The position numbers and the translations under genes were made by a program. From NCBI RefSeq assembly GCF_002863585.1, contig NZ_PGUY01000029.1:1-64000 (forward strand): a DNA stretch of 64,000 bases. The letters run 5' to 3'. Below, piece by piece: positions 8,032-16,432 of the stretch; positions within the stretch are counted from its first letter, which is position 1, and each line of letters begins with the position of its first letter. The stretch is from Peribacillus deserti (GTDB lineage Bacteria > Bacillota > Bacilli > Bacillales > DSM-1321). Below the pieces are notes generated by a model. It saw only the letters and a program-made list of their open reading frames with translations, searched no databases and was not told the origin of the DNA.

Positions 8032-9291
8032 ATGTCAAAAGTAAAAACAGCCTTAATTGTGGGCGGAGGAATTGGCGGTCTTGTATCTGCATTGAAGCTC
8101 CACCAAATGGGAGTTTCCGTTCGTGTCCTTGAAAGTGTAGAAACGATTAAACCATTTGGTGTGGGGATCAATCTTTTGCCCCATTCGGTCAAGGTATTGA
8201 CGGAACTGGGGTTAGCAGATGACCTGGAAAGAATGGGTCTTCCTACTGCAGAGCTCATGTATGTGAATAAATTTGGACAGCGAATCTGGCAGGAGCCAAG
8301 AGGAATCGCTGCGGGCTACCATTGGCCGCAATATTCCATCCACAGAGGCCGATTGCAGATGCTTCTCTTAGAAGCTGTGAAAGAGCGTTTGGGGGAGAAC
8401 TCTGTGTTAACAGGTCATCATTTGAAATCCTTTCAGATGATGGGGGGCATGGTTACGGCTCAGTTTGAAAACCGTAAGACGGGAGAGAGTCTTGGATCCT
8501 TTGGTGCAGACATCCTGGTGGCGGCTGATGGCATCCACTCCGCTGGCCGCAAATACTTTTATCCTGATGAAGGACTGCCTAAGTTCAGCGGCCGGATTTT
8601 ATGGCGCGGAATCACGGAATCCACTCCATTTTTAACCGGCCGATCGATGATCATGGCTGGCTATCAGGATCAAAAGTTTGTGGCATATCCTGTTAGTCCT
8701 GAAACTGCAGGCAAAGGAAGTTCCCTGGTAAACTGGATAGCAGAACTGTCTATTCCAGGCGAAGTCCCTCCACGTTCTGATTGGAACAGCAAAATCGATA
8801 AGGAAAAGTTTGCACCTGCATTTGCGAATTGGGATTTTGGCTGGCTGAATGTACCAAAGCTGATTGAGGAAACAACGGATGTTTTTGAATTTCCGATGGT
8901 GGACCGCGACCCGCTACCGAAATGGAGTTTTGAACGTGTAACCTTGCTTGGGGATGCGGCACACCCTATGTACCCAATCGGATCAAATGGTGCTTCACAG
9001 GCAATCCTGGATGCGGATGCATTAGGCGAAGCTATTTTAGAACATCAGGCTCCCGAGGTTTCATTACGGGCTTACGAGGATGCTAGGAGAGAACCGACAG
9101 CGAACATTGTGTTGGCGAACCGGAAAAACGGCCCTGAAGTGGTTATGCAGATTGTCGAGGAACGTGCACCAAACGGTTTTGTCTCTCTGGATGATGTGAT
9201 TTCCCAGCAGGAATTGGCGGATATCGCACATACATACAAGCAGATTGCCGGCTTTGACCGTGAGAAATTGAATCGAAAAGTAGGAGTTTGA
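8032..9291 (+). CDS. FAD-dependent monooxygenase (PHBH/PhzS-like)
   Basis: 419 aa. ATG 8032 is chosen because AGGAGG at 8020-8025 gives a 6-bp spacing and runs into the upstream in-frame ATG at 8026. Visible group A flavoprotein hydroxylase motifs: N-terminal Rossmann GGGIGGLVSALKL, DG motif VAADGIHSAGR (about residue 160), and GDAAHPMYPIGSNGASQAI (about residue 305) which binds FAD. Relatives hydroxylate aromatic or related acids using NAD(P)H and O2. It is followed after 2 bp by a Dabb-domain gene, so the two are translationally coupled. The substrate is unknown. Confidence 0.87.
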   Translation: MSKVKTALIVGGGIGGLVSALKLHQMGVSVRVLESVETIKPFGVGINLLPHSVKVLTELGLADDLERMGLPTAELMYVNKFGQRIWQEPRGIAAGYHWPQYSIHRGRLQMLLLEAVKERLGENSVLTGHHLKSFQMMGGMVTAQFENRKTGESLGSFGADILVAADGIHSAGRKYFYPDEGLPKFSGRILWRGITESTPFLTGRSMIMAGYQDQKFVAYPVSPETAGKGSSLVNWIAELSIPGEVPPRSDWNSKIDKEKFAPAFANWDFGWLNVPKLIEETTDVFEFPMVDRDPLPKWSFERVTLLGDAAHPMYPIGSNGASQAILDADALGEAILEHQAPEVSLRAYEDARREPTANIVLANRKNGPEVVMQIVEERAPNGFVSLDDVISQQELADIAHTYKQIAGFDREKLNRKVGV

Positions 9292-9293
9292 TC

Positions 9294-9590
9294 ATGGTAG
9301 AACATATTGTATTGCTAAAATTCGCACAGGAAACAACGCAGGCACAAAAGGATGAGTTAATCCGCCGTACCCTGGAGTTGAAACAAATAATCCCCGGTAT
9401 CGTAGATATACAGCAGGGCATGAATTTTTCGACTCGAAGCCAGGGGTATGAAATGGGGTTGACGGTCCGATTTGAGGATAGGACTTCACTCGAAAACTAC
9501 GGGCCGCATCCTGCACATCAGGCGATTGTTTCTTACTTGAAGGAAATTGGTTTGGAGGACAGTATTATTGTTGATTTTGAACTAAAGTGA
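9294..9590 (+). CDS. Stress-responsive alpha/beta-barrel (Dabb) domain protein
   Basis: 98 aa, ATG 9294 with TAGGAG 8 bp upstream, 2 bp after the monooxygenase stop. The sequence starts VEHIVLLKFAQETTQAQKDEL and has the FEDRTSLENYGPHPAHQAIV segment characteristic of Dabb proteins (PF07876), which form dimeric ferredoxin-like barrels. Some relatives are enzymes acting on polyketide or phenolic acids, others are of unknown role. Coupling to a flavin monooxygenase suggests it handles the hydroxylated product; that is inference. Confidence 0.85.
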   Translation: MVEHIVLLKFAQETTQAQKDELIRRTLELKQIIPGIVDIQQGMNFSTRSQGYEMGLTVRFEDRTSLENYGPHPAHQAIVSYLKEIGLEDSIIVDFELK

Positions 9591-9594
9591 TTTT

Positions 9595-10200
9595 TTTTGC
9601 TTAAAGACTTTAGTGCTGAAACGCGGTTGTGCAAACGATTGATGTTAAAGACTGGAACGAATTGTGGAATATTTTTAAGCGATACTCTAACGTTAACGTG
9701 TATTGTTTTAGTAGTTTCTCGATTATGCATTTACACCTTTGCAGATAATATTGTTGGTTCTGTGATCGGCAATGTTTATGAAGAAGGGAAGAAACGTTAT
9801 TCTTTTATATTTTCTGCCGCAATAAGGGAAGAAGCGGCGTACAAATCTTTATTAATCTGGTTTTTCTTAATCAATCCCATGATCCCATCGGGGAGAAGAT
9901 GCTTCTGAATGCCGCATTCCTGGTAGACCATAACAGAATTGAAAATTGATAGAATGGCAAATCTGTTAAGGGGAAATCTAAAGGTACTACGAAAGGACAG
10001 CTGGTGGGAGCGGCACAAAAATCATTACAACCCTGCAGCAGGAAGTTACTCACTAAAAGATAGAATGTCTCACATGGTTTGCAGCCGATGTTACTACAAA
10101 AGAGATTTAGGTAAGCAGCCTCCAACATTACGAATCTAGGGGGCCTTACAGGTATATTGACGGACGTGGTGGAGAGCATTAAACTCTCTTCCTTTTTTTG
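9595..10200. other. Decayed intergenic stretch with a terminator
   Basis: No intact gene is supported. One frame at about 9952-10060 reads as a Lys/Gly-rich coding-like piece (GKSVKGKSKGTTKGQLVGAA) ending in a stop. At 10173-10199 GAGAG-CATTAAA-CTCTC followed by a T tract is a plus-strand terminator, which suggests that a lost plus-strand gene once ended here. Confidence 0.4.
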
Positions 10201-10224
10201 TTCCTAATGGCCATTCAAAACACA

Positions 10225-10257
10225 CAAAAAAACTGGGACAAACAATCGTCCCAGCCC
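10225..10257 (-). terminator. Terminator of the 109-aa membrane protein gene
   Basis: Read on the minus strand: GCTGGGAC-GATTGTTT-GTCCCAG followed by TTTTTTTG, just after the stop of the minus-strand gene at 10261. Confidence 0.8.
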
Positions 10258-10260
10258 TGC

Positions 10261-10590
10261 TTACATATGGTTTGTGTTATTTTGCTGTCTTTTAAAAAGA
10301 TATCTGGCACTTTCAACTGCACCAGCTATAAAGAAAGATGGCAGCATTACATTAAATACAAAATTGTCATTGATTTCAAAGATTAAGGTAATCATAAATA
10401 CGACGACAAAGGTAATTAATAATGTTTTTATTAAATTACCGAACTCGAATTCTTTTAGTATGTCATTTGCAGCTATAGTAGATTCGTGAATATTTTTTAC
10501 AGAATTAAGGGTGTTTATGAAGCAACCTATACCAGCTGAGAGTATTAACAAACCACACAATAGATACAACATCATAATAAAAAAATTCAT
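10261..10590 (-). CDS. Small membrane protein, 109 aa, possible immunity-type protein
   Basis: ATG start preceded by GAAGGTGAG with 8-bp spacing. Three hydrophobic segments are visible (about residues 5-25, 55-75 and 80-95), with a charged stretch between the first and second. No family is recognised. It is followed by a clear terminator and preceded by the C-terminal remnant of a Gly/Thr-rich peptide or toxin on the same strand. That arrangement and the small multi-TM build resemble bacteriocin or toxin immunity genes; this is inference only. Confidence 0.6.
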   Translation of the reverse strand: MNFFIMMLYLLCGLLILSAGIGCFINTLNSVKNIHESTIAANDILKEFEFGNLIKTLLITFVVVFMITLIFEINDNFVFNVMLPSFFIAGAVESARYLFKRQQNNTNHM

Positions 10591-10610
10591 AGTTTTTCTC
10601 TCACCTTCTA

Positions 10611-10735
10611 TTATTTACAAGCTGCCCATACTCCAGTGGCTCCTGTCAACTCTCCTGCGAGACTAACCAGGGTTGTCCCTCCTACACGAATTCTTTCTTC
10701 CCAGGTAGTTGCTCCTCCTAAAAGTCTTGCTTATT
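10611..10735 (-). pseudogene. C-terminal remnant of a Gly-rich bacteriocin- or pretoxin-like protein
   Basis: The minus strand reads RLLGGATTWEERIRVGG followed by a hydrophobic Gly/Ala segment ending GVWAACK and a stop, 18 bp before the next gene's start codon. No start codon is present: TAA TAA precedes the frame, so only a tail remains. The composition recalls class II bacteriocins or the hinge of LXG/pretoxin proteins, but I cannot assign it. Confidence 0.4.
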
Positions 10736-10772
10736 AAAGATTAAATATATCTAAAAGAGGTGCAGTCTATTA

Positions 10773-12149
10773 TTATCTTTCTCCCTGAAGCTTCCTCCGC
10801 ACTTTCCCGCCAGGCATCCGCGCCGTCAAAAGCAGCACAAGACCTCCAATAATCACGCTAGTCCATGCCATACTATGCAGATGCTCTGTCGTGACAAGCT
10901 GACCGAACAGGATACCCAAAAGACTTGAAGAAAGTATCGTTCCAATGTATCGGGAGGTCATGAAAAGGCCGGACGCTGCCCCCGTTTCCGCAGGCGGTAC
11001 GAACGAATAAAGGGCTGTCTGAAGACCGAGATTGTTAAAGCCGTTACTCAACCCCAGTACTGATAAACAAAAGAACAGCCAAGGAACAGAAGAATCGTTC
11101 TGGATGGTTACCAGCAGCAGAGAACCTATGATGATTGATAAGGCTCCCGCCAAGAGGGGAGGTTTTGAGCCGCTTCGATCGATCCACCGGCCGGTAATAG
11201 GTGAGACAATGACACCGAATCCCGCGACGGCAAGCATGACAAGACCTGTCGTGTTGGAATCAAAATGCCGGAAGTCCTGCAGGTAAAGCGGTATTCCAAA
11301 AAAGATCGAGTAAAAGACGATGTTGACAAGGATGAACTGTACATATACAAGGCTCATATTGGTATTCTTCTTTAACGCGATTACATCCACAAAAGGCTCG
11401 TTCCGTTTCTTCTCCACGATATAAAACAGAATGGTAAATACGATACTGGAAAGAAGTTTGATGAAGCTGAATCCTTTTTCCAAGTCGAGAAGGAAGAGCA
11501 GCCAGAATACAATCATCAATGAAAATAACACGATTCCCGGATAATCGATGTTCGCTTTCTTCCTTTCTGCCTTAGGACCCTGCTGCGGCAGAACCTTAAT
11601 GGCAAGAACAAAGGCCGCGATGATGATTGGGAAGTTGATAATGAAGATGGCCGGCCAATCTCCAAAGTGAACTAGAAAGCCGCCAATTGATGGACCAAAA
11701 GCCGCAGAAACAGACGAGAAAATTGAAAGTACTCCCAATGCCTGTGCCTGGTTCTCCGTAATGGAAGCGCGGATCATCGCCATCCCGGAAGGAAAGAGGG
11801 CTGAGCTGCCGATTGCCTGGATTACCCGGATGCCGATCAGCCATCCGAACGAAGGAGAAAAAGGTGCAGCGACCGAGGAGACGACAATCATCAGAAGGCC
11901 AATCACATACATCCGCTTAGCCCCGAACGCATCCGCCAGCTTCCCCATAACAGGCTGCCCGATGCCGCTGGCTAAATAATACGTGGAAATAAGCCAGGAC
12001 GCGTCCGTGAATGAAAGGGAAAAATCCTCTTGAATACGTGAAAGAGCGACGGCAATCATGGAAGAGTTTAATGGGTTTAGTAATACACCCAATGCTACAG
12101 TCAAAATAAGCGGGAAATGTTTTTTATGTAATGTAGCCAGCAAACTCAC
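10773..12149 (-). CDS. MFS drug exporter, DHA2 (EmrB/QacA-like) family
   Basis: 458 aa, GTG start with a weak ribosome site (TAATGAG). About 12-14 hydrophobic segments. DHA2 markers include LNSSMIAVALSRIQ in TM1, WLISTYYLASGIGQPVMGKLAD (motif A region) and the motif C-like segment FGPSIGGFLVHFGDWPAIFIIN. The family exports drugs, biocides or metabolites by proton antiport. It is monocistronic, with a promoter and palindromes just upstream. No dedicated regulator gene is adjacent. Confidence 0.85.
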   Translation of the reverse strand: MSLLATLHKKHFPLILTVALGVLLNPLNSSMIAVALSRIQEDFSLSFTDASWLISTYYLASGIGQPVMGKLADAFGAKRMYVIGLLMIVVSSVAAPFSPSFGWLIGIRVIQAIGSSALFPSGMAMIRASITENQAQALGVLSIFSSVSAAFGPSIGGFLVHFGDWPAIFIINFPIIIAAFVLAIKVLPQQGPKAERKKANIDYPGIVLFSLMIVFWLLFLLDLEKGFSFIKLLSSIVFTILFYIVEKKRNEPFVDVIALKKNTNMSLVYVQFILVNIVFYSIFFGIPLYLQDFRHFDSNTTGLVMLAVAGFGVIVSPITGRWIDRSGSKPPLLAGALSIIIGSLLLVTIQNDSSVPWLFFCLSVLGLSNGFNNLGLQTALYSFVPPAETGAASGLFMTSRYIGTILSSSLLGILFGQLVTTEHLHSMAWTSVIIGGLVLLLTARMPGGKVRRKLQGER

Positions 12150-12157
12150 CTCATTAA

Positions 12158-12215
12158 AAATATTTCGTGAAACGAATACTTTTTATTATAGCGTAAACGC
12201 TTTTGATGGAAAAAT
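12158..12215 (-). promoter_or_regulatory. Promoter and palindromic operators upstream of the MFS exporter
   Basis: On the minus strand TTTCCA-N16-TATAAT forms a sigma-A promoter. AGCGT-AA-ACGCT (about 12186-12197) is a perfect palindrome between the boxes. Its reverse-strand reading AAAAGCGTTTACG matches 11 of 14 positions of a cre box. A second imperfect palindrome, TTCGTTTCACGAA, lies between the -10 and the gene. Confidence 0.5.
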
Positions 12216-12349
12216 ATTTCACTGTTACTTAATAGGCATTTTTGCCGGTTCTTTGTAGGCGGCAGATAAAGGATGGAAATCAATAGGGACAGTTAACCGA
12301 GTATGGACTAGTTGTTCTTAGGAGATAGGGGTGATCTCACGGCTGCTGT

Positions 12350-12550
12350 CTACATGAAGCTCCGGTCCCGGTCTATTATCGCTGGCTCAACAATCTGCTG
12401 CGTTAGGGAAGGACCTATCATGCTGCTGGTCGCGAGACATATACCGGTCGTAAAAAGAAGCGTCATCGCCGCGTATGATATGGTCACCTGAATGAGCACT
12501 CCGTTCAAAGCCGACATGAATCCAATCAGTGTTAAGCTGATCACAAGCAT
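12350..12550 (-). pseudogene. Remnant of a membrane transporter
   Basis: A 66-codon frame is strongly hydrophobic (LVISLTLIGFMSALNGVLI and ISYAAMTLLFTTGICLA), like two adjacent transporter helices. There is no ribosome site and it is far too short for a transporter. It could be a fragment of another MFS protein. Confidence 0.35.
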
Positions 12551-12615
12551 GTTTGAGTTTGGAATTCAGCCAGCGGTTAACAAATAGCTGCTTTATGTCG
12601 GCGTTGGAAGCTGTG

Positions 12616-12792
12616 TTATGTGGCTACTTGGAGAACTTATGCGACCAATACCGGGTTTTATGTGGCTAACATGAGGATTTATGAGGCTAGAACCGGTTTT
12701 TATGTGGCTAACACAAGGATTTATGTGGCCAGAACCGATTTTATGTGGCTAAGTCCTATATTTATGTGGTTGAATCTGACTTATATGTGGCA
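12616..12792 (+). repeat. 21-bp-period array, word TTTATGTGGCTA
   Basis: ATGTGG or a close variant starts at 12618, 12639, 12660, 12681, 12702, 12723, 12743, 12764 and 12785: spacings of 21 bp with one 20. The 3' half of each unit diverges (AACA, GAACC, AGTCC). The frame read across it is an artefact of the repeat. No gene uses this segment. Confidence 0.85.
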
Positions 12793-13110
12793 TAACGTCC
12801 CCACCCAAAAAAAGAGCGCCTCACTCATGAGTCTCAATGTCTTAATTCATCCAGTATATAAGGGCTGATTTTTTCCAACCTCTGTTTTTTCAGCGTATAA
12901 CGGATTTTGCCTATGAGAAAGGAGAAGCAACTTGTTAGATATTTTTGGAAGTGCCTTAAAAAAGGGAAGTCCGCGCTTTTTTACATTATAGGAATAAAGG
13001 ATGACACCCTTTCCATCCTCATACCTATTTGGCAATAAATAACATAGTAAGTATTTACCAAATTTAAAATCCGGTGTGTCTGTCATTAGGTTCCCGAAAT
13101 TTATATGTAG

Positions 13111-13135
13111 TATACTCGCTTTGTAAGCGCTAACA
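13111..13135 (+). promoter_or_regulatory. Promoter -10 and perfect cre box (CcpA operator) of the GH3 gene
   Basis: -10 TATACT (13111-13116) is followed at 13122-13135 by TGTAAGCGCTAACA, matching every position of the cre consensus TGWAANCGNTNWCA. The site covers the expected transcription start, a position typical of CcpA repression by preferred carbon sources. The -35 is weak. Confidence 0.85.
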
Positions 13136-13213
13136 AATTACATAAAGGAGGCAGGAGTCATAAGCTGTACAGGTTGATTTGGTTCACACAAAAAAGCACA
13201 GGAGGAGATTAGG

Positions 13214-15097
13214 TTGGTTAAGAGAGGCTTAAAGCATTCGATTCTCACTGGTTTAACGCTGCTTGCCCTGGTTGGGACAAGTATAGGCGGACCGTCCAAT
13301 ACTGTTGATGCTCGCGGGAAAGAGAAGATAGCACCTTACAAGAATCCTAAACTATCGGTTGAAAAAAGAGTGGACGATTTATTGCCGAGAATGACCCTTG
13401 ATGAGAAAATCGGCCAAATGGTGCAGCCAGAACGAAATTCCGTCACTGCAAATGATATCAAAGTGTATGGAATCGGCTCTGTCCTGAGCGGCGGCGGGTC
13501 GCTGCCGACAACAGGAAATAAGCCGGCTGATTGGGCAAATATGGTCGATGATTTCCAAAGAGGTGCCAGATCGACCCGGTTAGGCATTCCTATTATCTAT
13601 GGTATTGATGCCGTCCATGGGCATAACAATGTGTACGGAGCCACTATTTTTCCTCATAACATCGGCTTGGGTGCAGCTAATGACCTGAAGCTGATGAAGC
13701 GGATTGGACAAGCGACAGCCGAGGAAGTCCGCGCGACTGGCATTTCCTACACGTTTGCACCTGTACTTGCTGCTCCGCAGAATATCCGCTGGGGCCGAAC
13801 CTATGAAGGCTATAGTGAAGATCCAAAGGACACCGGCAAGCTTGGTTCGGCACTGGTTGAAGGCCTCCAGGGTGAAAAGAATGACCCTGACTTCTTAAAA
13901 GGCAAACATGTTGCCGCTTCAATTAAGCACTTTGTCGGTGATGGGCTGACTGAAGGCGGAGATGACCAGGGGAATGTAACGGAATATACGGAAAAAGAAA
14001 TTCAGAAGCATATTAAACCGTACAAGGAAGCCATCAAAGCAGGAGCAAGGACGGTCATGGTGACCTACTCCAGCATTAACGGGCTTAAAACCCATGGTGA
14101 CTATCACATGATCACCGAAGTATTAAAAGGGGAGCTGGGCTTCACAGGTTTTGTTATCTCTGACTATAACGGTCCGCAGCAGATCGCTCCTAATGATTTT
14201 AGAGAATCCATCAAGCGCAGTGTGAACGCTGGCATAGACTTATTTATGATCCCGAATGACTGGAGACAGTTCATTACTACGACAAAAGAACTTGTTGCAA
14301 AAGGCGAAGTATCTGAAAGCCGCATTGATGATGCCGTAACAAGAATTTTACGCGTGAAGTTTGAAAATGGGCTTTTCGAAAAGCCATATGCTGATCAGGA
14401 CTTAGTCGCTAAAGGAGTCGGAGGTGCGGAACACCGTGCCATCGCACGTGAAGCAGTCCGTAAATCTCAGGTTCTATTAAAAAATAAAAATCACATTTTA
14501 CCTCTTCAAAAGAAAAACTCAAAAATATTCGTAGCCGGCAAGAAAGCCGACAATATGGGCTACCAGGCCGGCGGCTGGACCATCAGCTGGCAGGGCGGTT
14601 CGCCTCAATGGATGGGGAAGCCCGAAAAGGATCTTATTCCGGGTACAACCATCCTTGAAGGAATCAAAGAGAAAGCTGGGAAAAATACAAAGGTAGACTT
14701 CAGTGAAGATGGAACAGGCGCCAAGGGCCACGATGTAGCGGTAGTCGTAATCGGGGAGCCTCCATATGCAGAGATGTTTGGTGACCGCGATGACTTGGGA
14801 CTGCTTCAGGAAGATATCGATCTATTAAACAAAGTAAAAGCATCCGGAGTCCCAATGGTTGTCCTTTTACAGTCAGGACGCCCGATGATTCTGACTGAAC
14901 AGCTGAAAGACATGGATGCACTCGTTGCATCATGGCTTCCGGGGAGTGAAGGCGGCGGTGTAGCCGATGTATTGTTCGGCGACTACCAGTTTACAGGAAA
15001 GCTTTCCTTTACTTGGCCTAGAAATATGGAGCAAATTAACACTCACGATAAAACGAATCCGCTGTTTAAAAAGGGGTTTGGCTTAAGAACGAAGTAA
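13214..15097 (+). CDS. Secreted glycoside hydrolase family 3 (beta-glucosidase/exo-glucanase type)
   Basis: 627 aa, TTG start 6 bp after GGAGGAG. An N-terminal signal peptide (about 35 residues, basic start then LTLLALVGTSIGG) points to export. The GH3 N-domain shows DEKIGQMVQPERN, GIPIIYGIDAVHGHNNV and KHFVGDGLTEGGDDQGN, with the catalytic nucleophile Asp in GFVISDYNG (about residue 318). The C-domain shows RKSQVLLKN and LVASWLPGSEGGGVADVLFGD. Length and motifs fit bacterial exo-1,3/1,4-beta-glucanases. It releases glucose from beta-glucans or cello-oligosaccharides and is predicted to be catabolite-repressed through the upstream cre box. Confidence 0.9.
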   Translation: MVKRGLKHSILTGLTLLALVGTSIGGPSNTVDARGKEKIAPYKNPKLSVEKRVDDLLPRMTLDEKIGQMVQPERNSVTANDIKVYGIGSVLSGGGSLPTTGNKPADWANMVDDFQRGARSTRLGIPIIYGIDAVHGHNNVYGATIFPHNIGLGAANDLKLMKRIGQATAEEVRATGISYTFAPVLAAPQNIRWGRTYEGYSEDPKDTGKLGSALVEGLQGEKNDPDFLKGKHVAASIKHFVGDGLTEGGDDQGNVTEYTEKEIQKHIKPYKEAIKAGARTVMVTYSSINGLKTHGDYHMITEVLKGELGFTGFVISDYNGPQQIAPNDFRESIKRSVNAGIDLFMIPNDWRQFITTTKELVAKGEVSESRIDDAVTRILRVKFENGLFEKPYADQDLVAKGVGGAEHRAIAREAVRKSQVLLKNKNHILPLQKKNSKIFVAGKKADNMGYQAGGWTISWQGGSPQWMGKPEKDLIPGTTILEGIKEKAGKNTKVDFSEDGTGAKGHDVAVVVIGEPPYAEMFGDRDDLGLLQEDIDLLNKVKASGVPMVVLLQSGRPMILTEQLKDMDALVASWLPGSEGGGVADVLFGDYQFTGKLSFTWPRNMEQINTHDKTNPLFKKGFGLRTK

Positions 15098-15118
15098 CAG
15101 GATTAAACGGTTTACATA

Positions 15119-15148
15119 AGGCTGACATATTGCTGTCAGTCTTTTGTT
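15119..15148 (+). terminator. Terminator after the GH3 gene
   Basis: GCTGACA-TATTGC-TGTCAGT followed by CTTTTGTT, 20 bp after the stop codon. Confidence 0.65.
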
Positions 15149-15150
15149 GA

Positions 15151-15173
15151 TAATGGTGGGACAGACACCATTA
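15151..15173. repeat. Perfect hairpin TAATGGTG-N7-CACCATTA
   Basis: 8-bp arms around GGACAGA. The core GGGACAGACACC is a word I associate with scattered intergenic repeats in Bacillaceae. There is no T tract, so it is probably a repeat rather than a terminator. Confidence 0.45.
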
Positions 15174-15246
15174 CTTGAGTGCTGAAGTTGTCCAAATCCT
15201 TGTGAAAATCGCTGACAAAAATGTTGTTAGTGGGACGAGGAATCAA

Positions 15247-15659
15247 AATATTTCGAGGCAGGATCCGATTTCCCTGTATGGGAAACCAATATCGGCAAAA
15301 TCGGAATCATGATCTGTTACGATACAGAGTTCCCTGAATCAGCCCGTTCGCTTGCATTGGAGGGTGCTGAAATCATACTGGCACCTACCGCGAATATGAC
15401 TCCGTTCCAGCATGTACAGCAGCTCTTTATCCAGAGCAGGGCTGCTGAAAACCAGGTCTTTGTCGCAACAACCAACCAGATTGGCGAGGAAGAGTCCACG
15501 CTGTTTTTCGGAGAAAGTGCAGAGGCCAATCCTTTCGGGGAGATGCTGGCTAAAGCCGGGGATCAGGAAGAGGAACTTGTTATCGAAATCGATCTTGGCT
15601 TGATTAAAAAGGCCGGAATATCCGTTTTATTTAAAAGACCGGCGTTCAGAGTATTATAA
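15247..15659 (+). pseudogene. Carbon-nitrogen hydrolase (nitrilase superfamily), N-terminally truncated
   Basis: The coding-like frame starts without an initiation codon around 15247 (FEAGSDFPVWETNIGKIGIM) and continues through the catalytic-cysteine motif ICYDTEFPESAR to a normal C-terminus at 15659. The first half, carrying the catalytic Glu and Lys, is missing. An internal ATG at 15309 would make only 116 aa. The 90 bp upstream shows no trace of the N-terminus. Members hydrolyse nitriles or amides; this copy cannot be active. Confidence 0.8.
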
Positions 15660-15705
15660 GCTAAAAGATATAGTTAGTAAAAATATCTTATAAGCCAGAT
15701 TTTAG

Positions 15706-15731
15706 AAGCAGCGGAGTGCCGCTGCTTTTCC
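15706..15731 (+). terminator. Terminator after the nitrilase remnant
   Basis: AGCAGCGG-AGTG-CCGCTGCT followed by TTTCC; a strong 8-bp GC-rich stem. Confidence 0.8.
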
Positions 15732-15803
15732 TATGTAATCAGGGAGAATAACGAGGTGGGATCGAATCCACAGTACATTCTAAAACCATACTTCAGTTAG
15801 GAA

Positions 15804-16323
15804 ATGTCCTTCGTTTGGTTGATGAAAAACAAAACTAAGTCAGTATGTTAGAAAAATGTCCTTCATAAGGGTGATGAAGGCCAAAACTGACTAGTAAAGT
15901 TGGAGAAATGTCCTTAATAAGGGTGATGAAGGCCAAAACCGACTAGTAGAGTTAAAGAAAAGTCCTTCATACGGGTGATGAAGGCCAAAACTGACTAGTA
16001 AAGTTGGAGAAATGTCCTTCATACGTGTAATGAAGGCCAAAACCGTCTAGTAGAGTTAAAGAAAAGTCCTTCATACGGGTGATGAAGGCCTAAACCGACT
16101 AGTAGAGTTGGAGAAATGTCCTTCATAAGGGTGATAAAGGCCAAAACCGACTAGTAGAGTTAGAGAAAAGTCCTTCATAAGGGGGATGAAGGTCAAAACC
16201 GACTAGTAGAGTTAAAGAAAAGTCCTTCATAAGGGGGATGAAGGTCAAAACCGACTAGTAGAGTTGCAGAAATGTCCTTCATACGGGTAATGAGGCCAAA
16301 ACCGACTTGTAGAGAGTTTAAGT
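15804..16323 (+). repeat. Tandem array of ten 52-bp units, each with a hairpin
   Basis: The start (ATGTCC or AAGTCC) recurs at 15804, 15856, 15908, 15960, 16012, 16064, 16116, 16168, 16220 and 16272, exactly 52 bp apart. Most units carry the inverted repeat CCTTCAT-N7-ATGAAGG and the palindrome ACTAGT. Two subtypes (GTTGGAGAAATGTCC and GTTAAAGAAAAGTCC) partly alternate, suggesting past amplification of 104-bp dimers. The first unit is the most diverged. There is no coding capacity and no unique spacer, so it is not CRISPR. Confidence 0.95.
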
Positions 16324-16432
16324 AAAAAGAATCAAAAATTTCGAAAGTTCTTGCAACTGGTAGTTATCTATTAAATTTTTACGTTATAATATGTTTGGAT
16401 TTATAGATTAACTTCATGGGAGAGTGGCGGCT

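Noticed and set aside
9797-10179. Minus-strand frames of about 100 codons
   Set aside because: Cys/Pro/Phe-rich with no start signals; the plus strand looks more coding-like but is itself broken.
12620-12868. 82-codon frame in the ATGTGG array
   Set aside because: The frame exists only because 21 bp is a multiple of three; one 20-bp step and the lack of a ribosome site argue against a gene.
12847-13086. 79-codon minus-strand frame upstream of the GH3 gene
   Set aside because: No ribosome site and no recognised family; the region near 13081-13140 is better explained as the GH3 promoter.
15804-16323. Possible CRISPR array
   Set aside because: The repeated unit is a contiguous 52 bp with no unique spacers between units, and there are no cas genes nearby.
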